A stretch of 64,000 nucleotides of DNA from Streptomyces albidoflavus (GTDB lineage Bacteria; Actinomycetota; Actinomycetes; Streptomycetales; Streptomycetaceae): NCBI RefSeq assembly GCF_000719955.1, contig NZ_JOII01000038.1, positions 1 to 64,000 on the forward strand, read 5' to 3'. The notes below the pieces were generated by a model. The model had not been told where the DNA came from, did not search any database, and saw only the letters and a list, made by a program, of their open reading frames with translations. Every line of letters starts with the position of its first letter. Position 1 is the first letter of the stretch. Below are positions 34,719 to 46,826 of the stretch, in pieces. The translations under genes were made by a program, and so were the position numbers.

Positions 34719-36021
34719 CAGGCTGCGCCGGCAGCACAGCCGAAACCCGGAACCCCCCAGCCTCGGTCTCCCCGGAGACGAACACCCCACCGAGCGCCAA
34801 CACCCGCTCCCGCATCCCCACCAGCCCGTTGCCCCCACTGGGCAACATCGCACCCCCACCCCGCACAGGCGGCGCCCCGTTCTCCACCTGCATGGCCACC
34901 TCCCCTTCCCGGTGCGCCACACGCACCATCGCCCCGGCCCCGGCGGCGTGCTTGTGCACGTTGGTCAACGCCTCCTGCACCACCCGGTAGGCGGTCTGCT
35001 CGACCTCCGGCGCGTACCCCCGCGCCTCCCCCTGGACGGACAGCTCGACCTTCATCCCGGCGGCCCGCGACTGCCCCAGCAGCTCCTCCAGCTCGGCGAG
35101 CGAGGGCCCGTCCTCGGCGGCCCCGGCCCGCGTCGCGGCGGCGGCGGCGGCCACCCCGACGGCGGCCAGCGGCACGGCGCCCCGTACGGAGTTGCCGAGC
35201 GCCTCCCCGGCCCGCAGCACCCCGAGCATCTCGCGCAGCTCGGTGAGGGCCTGGCGCCCCATGTCCCCGACGAGCGCGGCGTTCTTCACGGCCTTCTGCG
35301 GGTCCTTGAGCGCGACCGCCTGCACGGCGGCGGCGTGCACCACCATGAGGCTGACCCGGTGGGCCACCACGTCGTGCATCTCGCGGGCGATCCGGGTCCG
35401 CTCCTCGCCGCGCGCCCAGTCGGCCCGCTCCTCGGCCCGCTCGGCCAGCAGCTGCAACTCGGTCTCCAGGCTGTCCGCCCGGTCCCGCAGGCTCTCCATC
35501 AGCCGGCGCCGCGCCCCCACGTACAGCCCGAGCAGCACGGGCGGCGCGGTCATCGCCACCGAGGCCAGTACGGACATCAGCGGCAGGAACCACACGTCGA
35601 TCCGGGAGCCGGCGATGTCGCCCACGCCCTGGTGGGTCCGCATCAGCGTGACGATCAGCGTCGCGGCCAGCGACATGCCGGTGGTGACGCCGATGATCCG
35701 GCGCGGCACCTGCGAGGCGGCCAGGGTGTAGAGGCCGACCGTCGCCAGCAGGAACCCCATCTCGGCCGGGGTGATCGCGATGGCGACCAGCACCACCGCC
35801 ACGGGCCACCGCCGCCGGACCACCAGCACCGACCCGGCGACGACGCCGAGCAGCACCCCGATCCCCACCGGCAGCCCGGCGCCCTCGGCGAACCCCACCC
35901 CCTCGACTGCGCACTCCAGGGCCGACCCCAGGGCCAGCCCCCCGTCCAGCACGGCGCTTCGCCGCCGCTCCCACCACCACGGCCCCCCGGCCGCGCGGTG
36001 CTCTTCCCCCGTCGTGGTCAT
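34693..36021 (-). CDS. NarL-type sensor histidine kinase (HisKA_3), no adjacent response regulator
   Basis: 442 aa from ATG 36021, with a GTG six bases upstream as alternative. Five or six membrane segments occupy residues about 25-180. The phospho-acceptor region is TRIAREMHDVVAHRVS, as in HisKA_3 kinases. An ATPase domain follows with QTAYRVVQEALTNVHKHA (N box) and GNGLVGMRERV (G box). The kinase should sense an envelope or membrane signal and phosphorylate a LuxR/NarL-type regulator, but none adjoins it. Its last residues are encoded by an interspersed repeat. Confidence 0.9.
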   Translation of the reverse strand: MTTTGEEHRAAGGPWWWERRRSAVLDGGLALGSALECAVEGVGFAEGAGLPVGIGVLLGVVAGSVLVVRRRWPVAVVLVAIAITPAEMGFLLATVGLYTLAASQVPRRIIGVTTGMSLAATLIVTLMRTHQGVGDIAGSRIDVWFLPLMSVLASVAMTAPPVLLGLYVGARRRLMESLRDRADSLETELQLLAERAEERADWARGEERTRIAREMHDVVAHRVSLMVVHAAAVQAVALKDPQKAVKNAALVGDMGRQALTELREMLGVLRAGEALGNSVRGAVPLAAVGVAAAAAATRAGAAEDGPSLAELEELLGQSRAAGMKVELSVQGEARGYAPEVEQTAYRVVQEALTNVHKHAAGAGAMVRVAHREGEVAMQVENGAPPVRGGGAMLPSGGNGLVGMRERVLALGGVFVSGETEAGGFRVSAVLPAQPGPSGAGRA

Positions 36022-36259
36022 ACGCACCAGCGTACGGGTGCGGCCTGCGACAATTCCGGCGAGTGCCGCGCCCCGCGCCGCACCCGCGCCACCCCGGCCC
36101 CGGGCGGCACCCGGCCCTCCCGGCGGGCCCGCGGGGCCGCCGCGTACCGGCGGCGGCGCCCGGCTCGGGCGGATCGTCGCGCCGAGGCCGGACGTTGGGG
36201 CATAGTGGTGTCGCGCGTCAAGGGGCCGATCATGGATGGGCCCTCGTGCGGGCGTACCT

Positions 36260-36330
36260 TCCCGGGTCGTCTAATGGCAGGACAAATGGTTTTGGTCCAT
36301 TGAATGAGGGTTCGATTCCTTCCCCGGGAG
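36260..36330 (+). tRNA. tRNA-Gln (anticodon TTG)
   Basis: Acceptor TCCCGGG (36260-36266) pairs with CCCGGGA (36323-36329), with discriminator G at 36330. The anticodon stem AATGG/CCATT encloses TTTTGGT, giving anticodon TTG. The T arm is GAGGG-TTCGATT-CCTTC. CCA is not encoded. Confidence 0.95.
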
Positions 36331-36357
36331 CACGTCGGCTCCGCCCTCGGAGCACCC

Positions 36358-36392
36358 CAGCGGGTCCCGGCCACCTCGGCCGGGACCCGCTG
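36358..36392. terminator. Terminator after tRNA-Gln
   Basis: Perfect 15-base arms CAGCGGGTCCCGGCC (36358-36372) and GGCCGGGACCCGCTG (36378-36392) with a five-base loop. Confidence 0.85.
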
Positions 36393-36472
36393 CGCGTTCG
36401 GCCCGCCCGGCCGCCCTGAGGGCTCCCCGGTATCCTTCGGGTGACCATCACCCGAAGCCGAAGGGCACATCC

Positions 36473-37918
36473 GTGAGCGCCATCCGCCCGGCAGCCGTCA
36501 TCGTCCTCGCAGCGGGTGAAGGCACCCGTATGAAGTCGGCCACCCCCAAGGTCCTGCACGAGATCTCCGGCCGTTCCCTGGTGGGCCATGTGCTGACCGC
36601 CGCCCGCGAGCTGGACCCGGCCGAGCTGGTCGTCGTCGTCGGCCACGCCCGCGAGCGGGTCACCGCCCACCTCGCCGAGGCCCACCCCGGCGTCCGCACC
36701 GCCCACCAGCAGGAGCAGAACGGCACCGGCCACGCCGTCCGTACCGCCCTCGCCGAGCTCGGCGGCTCCGTCGACGGCACCGTGGTCGTGGTCTGCGGCG
36801 ACACCCCGCTGCTCACCGGCGCCACGCTGACCGCGCTGGCCGAGGGCCACGCCAAGGACCAGAACGCCGTCACCGTGCTGACCGCCGAGGTCCCCGACGC
36901 CACCGGCTACGGCCGGATCGTCCGGGACGCCGACGACGCGGTCACCGCGATCGTCGAGCACAAGGACGCCACCCCCGAGCAGCGCGCCCTCCGCGAGATC
37001 AACTCCGGCGTCTTCGCCTTCGACGGCCGCCTCCTCGCCGAGGCCCTGGCCGCCGTACGCACCGACAACAGCCAGGGCGAGGAGTACCTCACCGACGTCC
37101 TCGGCATCCTGCGCGGCGCGGGCCACCGGGTGGGCGCCTCGCTCGCCGCCGACCACCGCGAGATCGCCGGCATCAACAACCGCGTGCAGCTCGCCGCCGC
37201 CCGCCGCGTCCTCAACGACCGCCTGCTGGAGCAGGCCATGCTGGCCGGCGTCACGGTCGTCGACCCGGCCTCCACCCTGATCGACGCGACGGTCACTTTC
37301 GGCCAGGACGCCCTGGTCCACCCGGGCACCCAGCTGCTGGGCACCACCCACGTCGCCGAGGGCGCCGAGGTCGGCCCGAACTCCCGGCTGACCGACACCG
37401 CCGTCGGCGAGGGCGCCCGCGTCGACAACACGGTCGCCCTGAAGGCCGAGATCGGCCCCGAGGCCACCGTCGGCCCCTTCGCCTACCTCCGCCCCGGCAC
37501 CCGCCTGGGCCGCGCCGCGAAGGCCGGTACGTACGTGGAGATGAAGAACGCCACGATCGGCGAGGGCACCAAGGTCCCCCACCTGAGCTACGTGGGCGAC
37601 GCCACCATCGGCGACCACAGCAACATCGGCGCCGCCAGCGTCTTCGTCAACTACGACGGGGTCAACAAGCACCACACCACGATCGGCAGCCACTGCCGCA
37701 CCGGATCGGACAACATGTTTGTGGCACCGGTCACGCTCGGGGACGGGGTCTACACCGCCGCCGGCTCGGTGATCACCAAGGACGTGCCGTCGGGCGCTCT
37801 CGCCGTAGCCCGGGGCCAGCAAAGGAATATCGACGGCTGGGTGGCCCGCAAGCGACCCGGAAGCGCCGCCGCGAAGGCCGCGGAGAGCGGCTCGGAGGAG
37901 GCACCGGCCGAAAGCTGA
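36473..37918 (+). CDS. glmU: Bifunctional UDP-N-acetylglucosamine pyrophosphorylase / glucosamine-1-phosphate N-acetyltransferase
   Basis: 481 aa from GTG 36473. The N-terminal domain opens with [20 protein letters not shown], the nucleotidyltransferase signature, and has the [11 protein letters not shown] and CGDTPLL blocks. From about residue 260 a left-handed beta-helix of hexapeptide repeats leads to the acetyltransferase site, including [15 protein letters not shown] and NYDG. It makes UDP-GlcNAc for peptidoglycan. It is followed by prs, a common pairing that joins two activated-sugar pathways. Confidence 0.97.
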   Translation: MSAIRPAAVIVLAAGEGTRMKSATPKVLHEISGRSLVGHVLTAARELDPAELVVVVGHARERVTAHLAEAHPGVRTAHQQEQNGTGHAVRTALAELGGSVDGTVVVVCGDTPLLTGATLTALAEGHAKDQNAVTVLTAEVPDATGYGRIVRDADDAVTAIVEHKDATPEQRALREINSGVFAFDGRLLAEALAAVRTDNSQGEEYLTDVLGILRGAGHRVGASLAADHREIAGINNRVQLAAARRVLNDRLLEQAMLAGVTVVDPASTLIDATVTFGQDALVHPGTQLLGTTHVAEGAEVGPNSRLTDTAVGEGARVDNTVALKAEIGPEATVGPFAYLRPGTRLGRAAKAGTYVEMKNATIGEGTKVPHLSYVGDATIGDHSNIGAASVFVNYDGVNKHHTTIGSHCRTGSDNMFVAPVTLGDGVYTAAGSVITKDVPSGALAVARGQQRNIDGWVARKRPGSAAAKAAESGSEEAPAES

Positions 37919-38062
37919 CCGGAAACGGCTGCGCCGGACACGGCGTACCGTGATAGATGCACGCGATTTGGCTGGCTCGCTGTTCCAAGGTCTGGCACGT
38001 CAGGGGTGTCCGGAACCGGGGCGGGTGCAGCGGCGGAAGATTCGTCTGAGGAGACAAGTGCT

Positions 38063-39037
38063 GTGACCGGGATCAAGACGACCGGCGAGAAGAAGCTGAT
38101 GCTCTTCTCCGGCCGCGCCCACCCCGAGCTTGCCGAGGAGGTCGCCCACCAGCTGGGGGTCGGTCTCGTACCGACCAAGGCATTCGATTTCGCCAACGGT
38201 GAGATCTACGTGCGGTTCCAGGAGTCGGCGCGCGGCGCGGACTGCTTCCTGATGCAGAGCCACACCGCCCCGATCAACAAGTGGATCATGGAACAGCTGA
38301 TCATGATCGATGCTCTGAAGCGGGCCTCCGCCCGGAGCATCACCGTGATCGTCCCGTTCTACGGCTACGCCCGCCAGGACAAGAAGCACCGCGGCCGCGA
38401 GCCCATCTCGGCCCGCCTCGTCGCGGACCTGCTGAAGACGGCGGGTGCCGACCGCATCCTCACCGTCGACCTGCACACCGACCAGATCCAGGGCTTCTTC
38501 AACGGCCCCGTCGACCACCTCTTCGCCCTCCCCATCCTCGCGGACTACGTGGGCGCCAAGGTCGACCGCTCCAAGCTCACCATCGTCTCCCCCGACGCCG
38601 GCCGCGTCCGCGTGGCCGACCGCTGGTGCGACCGGCTCGGCGCCCCGCTGGCCATCGTCCACAAGCGGCGCGACAAGGACGTGGCCAACCAGGTCACCGT
38701 CCACGAGGTCGTCGGTGACGTCGAGGGCCGCGTCTGCGTCCTGGTCGACGACATGATCGACACCGGCGGCACCATCTGCGCCGCCGCCGACGCCCTGTAC
38801 GCGCACGGCGCCGAGGACGTCATCGTCACCGCCACCCACGGCGTCCTCTCCGGCCCCGCCGCCGACCGCCTCAAGAACTCCAAGGTCAGCGAGTTCGTCC
38901 TCACCAACACCCTCCCCACCCCCAACGAGCTGGAACTGGACAAGATCACCGTCCTCTCCATCGCCCCGATGATCGCCCGCGCGGTCCGCGAGGTCTTCGA
39001 GGACGGCTCGGTCACCAGCCTGTTCGAGGAGGAGTAA
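38063..39037 (+). CDS. prs: Ribose-phosphate pyrophosphokinase
   Basis: 324 aa from GTG 38063 with GAGGAG upstream. Class I PRPP synthase motifs: DFANGEIYVRF, RQDKKHRGREPISARL, the VDLHTDQIQGFF divalent-cation loop and the PRPP-binding VDDMIDTGGT. The cytoplasmic enzyme makes PRPP for nucleotides, histidine and tryptophan. It lies 144 bases after glmU and is followed by a strong terminator. Streptomyces often carry more than one prs gene. Confidence 0.97.
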   Translation: MTGIKTTGEKKLMLFSGRAHPELAEEVAHQLGVGLVPTKAFDFANGEIYVRFQESARGADCFLMQSHTAPINKWIMEQLIMIDALKRASARSITVIVPFYGYARQDKKHRGREPISARLVADLLKTAGADRILTVDLHTDQIQGFFNGPVDHLFALPILADYVGAKVDRSKLTIVSPDAGRVRVADRWCDRLGAPLAIVHKRRDKDVANQVTVHEVVGDVEGRVCVLVDDMIDTGGTICAAADALYAHGAEDVIVTATHGVLSGPAADRLKNSKVSEFVLTNTLPTPNELELDKITVLSIAPMIARAVREVFEDGSVTSLFEEE

Positions 39038-39116
39038 CCACTCCTCACGCGGAGGCGATCCACCCCGCACCACGCGGGAAGCCCCGCAGGAACGCTTCTG
39101 CACCCGCAGCACACCC

Positions 39117-39156
39117 GCGTAAGGCCCGGCACCTCCCCAGGTACCGGGCCTTACGC
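39117..39156. terminator. Strong terminator after prs
   Basis: Seventeen-base arms (GCGTAAGGCCCGG.. / ..CCGGGCCTTACGC) with one mismatch around a six-base loop, just after prs. Confidence 0.85.
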
Positions 39157-39192
39157 CTGTCCGCCCGCCCCCCCTGCTACGAGGACGACCCC

Positions 39193-39510
39193 GTGGACGA
39201 CGACGCCCGACGCGCCTGGTCGCGGACCGTGGCCTACTTCCGCTCCCTGGACGAACACGCCACCCACCGCCACCACTTCCGCCACTCCGACGAGGACGGC
39301 AACCACTGGTACTTCGAGGCCGTCCCCGACCGCGACGAACTGGTCGTGATCAAGCAGGCGGAGGTCACCGGGTCCGGCCGCCTCCTCCGCTACAGCTGGC
39401 AACACCTGGAGGACGCACACGGCTTCCTGACGGACCAGCCGATCGACCCCGCCGAAGACCCCGTCGAGACCGTCACGGCCGAGGAGTTCGGGCGCGTCTG
39501 GGCCGGGTGA
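39193..39510 (+). CDS. Small protein of unknown function
   Basis: 105 aa from GTG 39193, with GAGGACG upstream. An acidic, His-rich, soluble chain containing HRHHFRHSDEDGNHWYFEAV and a conserved-looking C-terminal segment AEEFGRVWAG. No signal peptide or membrane helix. I do not recognise a family. Its stop codon is only seven bases before the tRNA-like fragment at 39517. Confidence 0.6.
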   Translation: MDDDARRAWSRTVAYFRSLDEHATHRHHFRHSDEDGNHWYFEAVPDRDELVVIKQAEVTGSGRLLRYSWQHLEDAHGFLTDQPIDPAEDPVETVTAEEFGRVWAG

Positions 39511-39854
39511 GCGGGGTGCGACACCCGCTTTAGGAGAGCGGTGCTCTGGCCCGCCCCGCCCTGATCCCGTCGGCGCCACCCCGACCGCCCTCCGCGCCCA
39601 CCCCGATGCGCGACGGCCTGCCCCCTCCCGCACGGAGGCGACCGCGACGGCATCCGGCTCGCCGAGGGACGAGAGCAGGCAGGGTCAGGGGCTGCGGACG
39701 TCGATGCCCCACCCGGGTGAACGGGACGGCTCCACGGCGCGAGCGGAGCCGCGCACGGGGGCCACCTGGCGGCCCGGTGCGCCGCCGGCAGAGCGCCGGT
39801 TACGCCCAGATCGTACTAAAAGGGAAGAATTCGCGTCCGCCCCGGGAGCCGGAG
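39511..39854. other. 344-bp region with a truncated tRNA-Arg-like sequence
   Basis: Bases 39517-39547 read, on the minus strand, as the 3' part of a D arm (AGAGCACC), an anticodon arm CCGCT-CTCCTAA-AGCGG with anticodon CCT, and a variable-loop-like GTGTCGCA. No T arm or acceptor follows. The remainder lacks a gene. A short AT-rich stretch (39818-39833) just before the phosphatase gene may be its promoter. Confidence 0.6.
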
Positions 39855-40976
39855 ATGCCGTCACCGTCCACGCACAGCACCCTGCTCGGCACGCTTCTGA
39901 TCGCGTTCATCGTGGCCGTCGGCACCGCCAACGCCGTCACTCCCGAAGACGTCCGCCTCACCCTGCTCAGCGGCGCGGCGCCCGTCTTCGCCGGGCTCTA
40001 CACCACGCGGGGCTGGACGTGGGCGGTCACCGGCGTGTACCTCGCCAACATCCTGCTGAACTACCTCGGCCCCCACGACTACATCGCCCCGGTCGCGGGC
40101 GTGGGGATCTTCGGCGGTCTGGTCCTGGCCACCGCGGCGCTCCTGCTCAACCACTACCTGCGCGTCTCCCGCGACGCCGAGCACTCCACCGCCGACTTCG
40201 CCGAGACGCTCACCCGGGCCGTGCAGCCCCACCTGCCCATCGAAGACGAGGGCGTGCGGATCTGCGGCTTCTACGTGGCCGCCACCGAGGGCGGGCGCAT
40301 CGGCGGCGACTTCTACGACGCGGTCCCCACCCCGTACGGCTACCGCGTCATGATCGGGGACGTGCAGGGCAAGGGGCTCCCGGCGATCTCCGCCAGCCGC
40401 CAGATCGCCGCCGCGTTCCACGAGGCGGCCCACTACGCCGAGAGCCTTCCCGAGGTCGCGTACCGCATGGAGCAGGCCCTGCTGCGGGACAACGCGCGGT
40501 CCCGGCGGGACGAGCAGAGCAGTGACCTGCCGGCCTTCGCCACCGCGCTGCTCATCGAGGGCCACGCGGACGGCACCTTCGACTACCTGTCCGCCGGACA
40601 CGTCCCCTTCTACCGCCTGCGGGACGGCCGGGTGACCGAACTGGCCGCCACCGAGCCCGGCCTGCCGCTGGGACTGGGCACCCTGGACGACACCCCGCGT
40701 GTCACCGTCCGCGACACCTACCGGCGCCAGGACGCCTACCTGCTGGTCACCGACGGCGTGGACGAGGCCCGCGACCGTACCGGCGCCTTCTTCCCGCTCT
40801 CCGAGCGGCTGGCCGAACTCGCCCGGCTGGGGCTGCCCGCGGAGACGCTGGTCGAGCGGCTGGACGAACAGCTGCGGGCGCACGTGCGGGGGACGACGGT
40901 ACGTGACGACACCACCGCCCTCGTGGCTCACTTCCCCGGGGCCCCCTGCGCCGCCCACGGGCCCACGAGCCCCTGA
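39855..40976 (+). CDS. Membrane-bound SpoIIE/PP2C-type serine phosphatase
   Basis: 373 aa from ATG 39855. Three or four membrane segments lie in residues about 8-100. Then comes the SpoIIE domain with GGRIGGDFYDAV (metal-binding Asp), IGDVQGKGLPA, FATALLIEGH, LSAGHVPFY and the late LLVTDGVDEARD and VRDDTTALVAHF blocks. These enzymes dephosphorylate anti-anti-sigma factors in partner-switching control of sigma factors. No partner genes adjoin it, so the target is unknown. Confidence 0.92.
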   Translation: MPSPSTHSTLLGTLLIAFIVAVGTANAVTPEDVRLTLLSGAAPVFAGLYTTRGWTWAVTGVYLANILLNYLGPHDYIAPVAGVGIFGGLVLATAALLLNHYLRVSRDAEHSTADFAETLTRAVQPHLPIEDEGVRICGFYVAATEGGRIGGDFYDAVPTPYGYRVMIGDVQGKGLPAISASRQIAAAFHEAAHYAESLPEVAYRMEQALLRDNARSRRDEQSSDLPAFATALLIEGHADGTFDYLSAGHVPFYRLRDGRVTELAATEPGLPLGLGTLDDTPRVTVRDTYRRQDAYLLVTDGVDEARDRTGAFFPLSERLAELARLGLPAETLVERLDEQLRAHVRGTTVRDDTTALVAHFPGAPCAAHGPTSP

Positions 40977-41051
40977 GCACGGTGCGGACCGTACGCCGTC
41001 ACGGCGTCGGCCGTGCCACGTTCCCCGGCCTCCCCGGCCCGGAGATCTCCC

Positions 41052-41516
41052 TCACAACGCCCCCTTGGCCTCCCGCACCAGCCCGGCTATCCCCTCCCGT
41101 GTCCGCTCCCGCCCCTCGTCCAGCTCCGCCCGGCTCTCCGCCTTGTGCAGTTCGGAGACCTCGTCCAGGAGGCGGGAGCCGGCCCGGCCCAGTGCCTCGT
41201 CCGCCGTGAGCATCTGGACGCGGAAGAGGGACTCCTGGGCGCGGGTGCGCAGGTCGTAGCTGCGGATGCGGACCTCGTCGGGGTTCTCCGGGGGTGGGGA
41301 CTCGTGGAGGCAGAACCAGAGGTGGATGAGGCAGCGGCGGTAGTCGACCAGGGCACCGGCGTAGGTGACGTAGGCGTCGAGGCGTTCCTGGCGGAGCTTT
41401 TCGTCGCGGGTGAAGCGGTGGCCGCGTTCGGCGGTGCCGCGCTGGATGGCGAGGGTGGCGACGGAGCCAAGTAGCGTGCCCAGGACGGCTATTGCGCTGG
41501 CGATGACGGATTCCAG
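41052..41516 (-). CDS. Small conserved-type protein with no canonical start codon
   Basis: The reading frame ends TGA at 41052 and has clear coding bias for 154 codons: a hydrophobic N-terminus (VIASAIAVLGTLLGSVATLAI), then a charged helical part with RQERLDAYVTYAGALVDYRRCL. In-frame upstream there is a TGA before any ATG, GTG or TTG. The only plausible initiator is CTG at 41516, just before the hydrophobic segment. Similar small proteins with one N-terminal membrane helix are common in Streptomyces. A sequencing error or true start loss is also possible. Confidence 0.6.
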   Translation of the reverse strand: MESVIASAIAVLGTLLGSVATLAIQRGTAERGHRFTRDEKLRQERLDAYVTYAGALVDYRRCLIHLWFCLHESPPPENPDEVRIRSYDLRTRAQESLFRVQMLTADEALGRAGSRLLDEVSELHKAESRAELDEGRERTREGIAGLVREAKGAL

Positions 41517-41766
41517 CCGGACAGACGATCACAGTTGCGGCGCCCTGTCGCCGGTCCGCCCCCGTCCTGGCCCGATCAGGCCGCCCGGTGATCGATTTCC
41601 GCCGGTTCCCCGCCCCCGGGTACACTCCCCCACGTTGCTCGGCGAGGGACGCCAGCCCGGTTCTCCGGCTCGTGGTCCGTTATCGACGCGCTCTTCGTAG
41701 CAGGCCGGTCGTGTCAGTCGTGGCCGAGTGACCACCACCGTCCGTACCGCTATACGAGGAGTGCAC

Positions 41767-42357
41767 ATGTCCGAGGTGAAGATCTCCGCGGAGACCCGTT
41801 CCGAGTTCGGCAAGGGTGCCGCCCGCCGGATCCGTCGTGAGTCCAAGGTTCCCGGTGTGGTCTACGGCCACGGCGCCGAGCCCGCGCACATCGTCCTGCC
41901 CGGCCACGAGCTGATGATGGCGCTCAAGACGTCCAACGTCCTGATCTCGCTCGACCTCGACGGCAAGTCCGAGCTGGTCATCCCCAAGGCCGTCCAGCGT
42001 GACGCGCTCAAGGGCCACCTGGTCCACATCGACCTGCTCACCGTCAAGCGCGGCGAGAAGGTCCAGGTCGAGATCCCGGTCGTCGCCGAGGGTGACCTCG
42101 CCCCGGGCGCCAACCTGCTGGAGCACGTCCTCTCCGCCCTGCCGGTCGAGGCCGAGGCCACCAACATCCCCGAGTCGCTGACCGTCTCCGTCGCCGGTCT
42201 GGACGCGGGCGACTCCGTCCTCGCCAAGGACATCAAGCTCCCCAAGGGTGTCTCCCTGGACGTCGAGGACGACACCGTCGTCCTCCAGGTCCTGGCCGCG
42301 CAGGCCGAGGAGCCCGCCGCCGACGCCGAGGGCGCCGAGGAAGGCGCCGAGGCCTGA
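41767..42357 (+). CDS. rplY: 50S ribosomal protein L25/Ctc
   Basis: 196 aa from ATG 41767, with GAGGAG seven bases upstream. The sequence starts [23 protein letters not shown], the 5S-rRNA-binding L25 domain, and continues into the TL5-type C-terminal beta domain ([21 protein letters not shown]) with an acidic Ala/Glu tail. Part of the large ribosomal subunit and the general stress-type Ctc group. Followed by pth, as usual. Confidence 0.97.
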   Translation: MSEVKISAETRSEFGKGAARRIRRESKVPGVVYGHGAEPAHIVLPGHELMMALKTSNVLISLDLDGKSELVIPKAVQRDALKGHLVHIDLLTVKRGEKVQVEIPVVAEGDLAPGANLLEHVLSALPVEAEATNIPESLTVSVAGLDAGDSVLAKDIKLPKGVSLDVEDDTVVLQVLAAQAEEPAADAEGAEEGAEA

Positions 42358-42391
42358 GCCCTTCCGGCACCGCAGTACCCCGCAGCACCGC

Positions 42392-42429
42392 ACCGCCGTC
42401 CCGCGCGCCCGCCGCGCCGGGACGGCGGT
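42392..42429. terminator. Hairpin between rplY and pth
   Basis: ACCGCCGTCCCG (42392-42403) pairs with CGGGACGGCGGT (42418-42429). It could terminate or attenuate before pth, 46 bases downstream. Confidence 0.65.
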
Positions 42430-42475
42430 TCGCTGTACGGCATCCCGCCCCTCCCCCGCTCCGAGGAGAACGTCA

Positions 42476-43063
42476 GTGACGGACGACAGCCCCTGGCTCG
42501 TGGTGGGCCTCGGCAACCCGGGCCCCGAGTACGCGGCCAACCGCCACAACGTCGGCTTCATGGTCGCCGATCTGCTCGCCTCGCGGGCGGGCGGCAAGTT
42601 CAAGGCGCACAAGTCCCGCGCGCAGGTGCTGGAGGCGCGGATCGGCGCGCCCGGCCCCGGCAGCCGCCGGATCGTCCTGGCGAAGCCCCAGTCGTACATG
42701 AACCTCTCCGGCGGCCCGGTCACCGCGCTCCGGGACTTCTACAAGGTGCCCACCGAGCGGATCGTCGCGGTCCACGACGAGCTGGACATCGACTACGGCG
42801 CGCTGCGGCTCAAGCTCGGCGGCGGCGACAACGGGCACAACGGCCTCAAGTCGATGACCAAGTCGCTCGGCCCCGACTACCACCGGGTGCGGTTCGGCAT
42901 CGGCCGGCCGCCCGGGCGGATGCAGGTCGCCGACTTCGTGCTGAAGGACTTCTCCTCCACCGAGCGCAAGGAGCTGGACTACTTCGTGGACCGCGCCGCC
43001 GACGCCGTGGAGGCCCTGGTGGTGGCGGGCCTGGAGCGCGCGCAGAGCTCCTACAACGCGTAG
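42476..43063 (+). CDS. pth: Peptidyl-tRNA hydrolase
   Basis: 195 aa from GTG 42476, with GAGGAG upstream. [20 protein letters not shown] holds the substrate-binding Asn and catalytic His near residues 12-28. [40 protein letters not shown] and [10 protein letters not shown] are the other family blocks. It rescues peptidyl-tRNA released from stalled ribosomes. Confidence 0.97.
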   Translation: MTDDSPWLVVGLGNPGPEYAANRHNVGFMVADLLASRAGGKFKAHKSRAQVLEARIGAPGPGSRRIVLAKPQSYMNLSGGPVTALRDFYKVPTERIVAVHDELDIDYGALRLKLGGGDNGHNGLKSMTKSLGPDYHRVRFGIGRPPGRMQVADFVLKDFSSTERKELDYFVDRAADAVEALVVAGLERAQSSYNA

Positions 43064-43177
43064 GACCGCCCGCAGCCGCGCCTGTCGCGTACCTCCCCGG
43101 TCGTCACCGAACGTCCACAGGGGCGAAGGTTGGCCGGAAGATTGACCGGCCCGGGGGCTACGGCCCAGTATCCCGCC

Positions 43178-43708
43178 ATGCCCTCGTCAGCCAAGGCCCC
43201 GTCCGCGAAGAAGCCCCGGCGCAGCCGTACGCGCCGTGCCGGGGAGAGCGCCTACGGGCTGATGCTGCTCGGCGGGCGGGCCCTGATGGGCCTCCTCGCC
43301 CTGCTGCTGCTGGTCGCGGGGGCCTGGGCCTCGTGGCCCGCCGCCCAGCACGTGATGTTCCCGCAGAGCCGCGAGCACGGCACGATGACCGTCGCCCGGT
43401 GCGGGGCGGAACACTGCACGGGCCCGTTCGCGCCGGTCTCCGACAACGCCACCCGCCGCAGCAAGGTCACCATCGAACGCTCGGTCGCCGCCGACGAGGG
43501 CGCCGAACTCCCCGTCGTCCTCAAGCCCGGCACCACCGCCGTGGTCCGCTCCGGCTTCCCCGGCCTCCTCCACGCCTGGATCCCCCTCGGCGGCGCCCTC
43601 CTCCTCGCCTCCGTGGTCGTCGCCGGCGGCATGCGCATGCGCCGCACGGCCTGGGGGCTGGCGGGGGCGGGGGCGCTGCTGCTGACGGGGGCGTTCGTGC
43701 TGCTGTGA
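43178..43708 (+). CDS. Membrane protein of unknown function
   Basis: 176 aa from ATG 43178. A basic head (residues 1-22), a first membrane helix (about 34-55), an extracytoplasmic segment with ARCGAEHCTGPF, whose two Cys could form a disulfide, and two further C-terminal helices. No family recognised. Conserved position after pth suggests a housekeeping or envelope role, without evidence. Confidence 0.75.
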   Translation: MPSSAKAPSAKKPRRSRTRRAGESAYGLMLLGGRALMGLLALLLLVAGAWASWPAAQHVMFPQSREHGTMTVARCGAEHCTGPFAPVSDNATRRSKVTIERSVAADEGAELPVVLKPGTTAVVRSGFPGLLHAWIPLGGALLLASVVVAGGMRMRRTAWGLAGAGALLLTGAFVLL

Positions 43709-43731
43709 CCCGCGTACACCCGCCTGCGCAT

Positions 43732-43774
43732 GACGGCGCCCGCCCCCACCCGCACCGGGAGGGGACGGGCGCCG
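43732..43774. terminator. Hairpin between convergent genes
   Basis: ACGGCGCCCG (43732-43741) pairs with CGGGCGCCGT (43765-43774), between the membrane protein gene and ppc. Confidence 0.6.
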
Positions 43775-43796
43775 TCGTCCGTGGTACGTCCCGCCG

Positions 43797-46583
<2,787 letters not shown>

Positions 46584-46728
46584 AGGTGCGGCTCCTTGCA
46601 GTGTGTCGAGCACGTTCTGGAGGTGGCGGACCGCGCTGTCCGACCGGTCAAGGATAGGTCGGCCGCGCGGCCGGCAGGAGACACCCCCGTTCGGGGCCTC
46701 TTGCCGAGGGGCCGGTCGCTGCCATACT

Positions 46729-46757
46729 TACGTCACCGTAGGTTACGGAACCGTAGG
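46729..46757. promoter_or_regulatory. Candidate operator upstream of the desaturase gene
   Basis: Alternating TTACG and CCGTA half-sites: TTACG (46729-46733), CCGTAGG (46736-46742), TTACGG (46743-46748), CCGTAGG (46751-46757). TACGGAACCGTA is a near-palindrome. It sits 70 bases before the desaturase start. The TetR gene coupled to the desaturase is the likely binder, by analogy to fatty-acid regulators. Confidence 0.5.
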
Positions 46758-46826
46758 CGGCCGATGCCCTCCTCTTTCCCGGTTCCTCGGCCACCGACCG
46801 CATTCCCTCAACCCTCAGGGGCGCCC

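Noticed and set aside
40999..41625. Longer ATG-initiated minus-strand frame over the CTG-start gene
   Set aside because: Arg/Pro-rich shadow composition; the other frame has clear protein-like sequence and bias.
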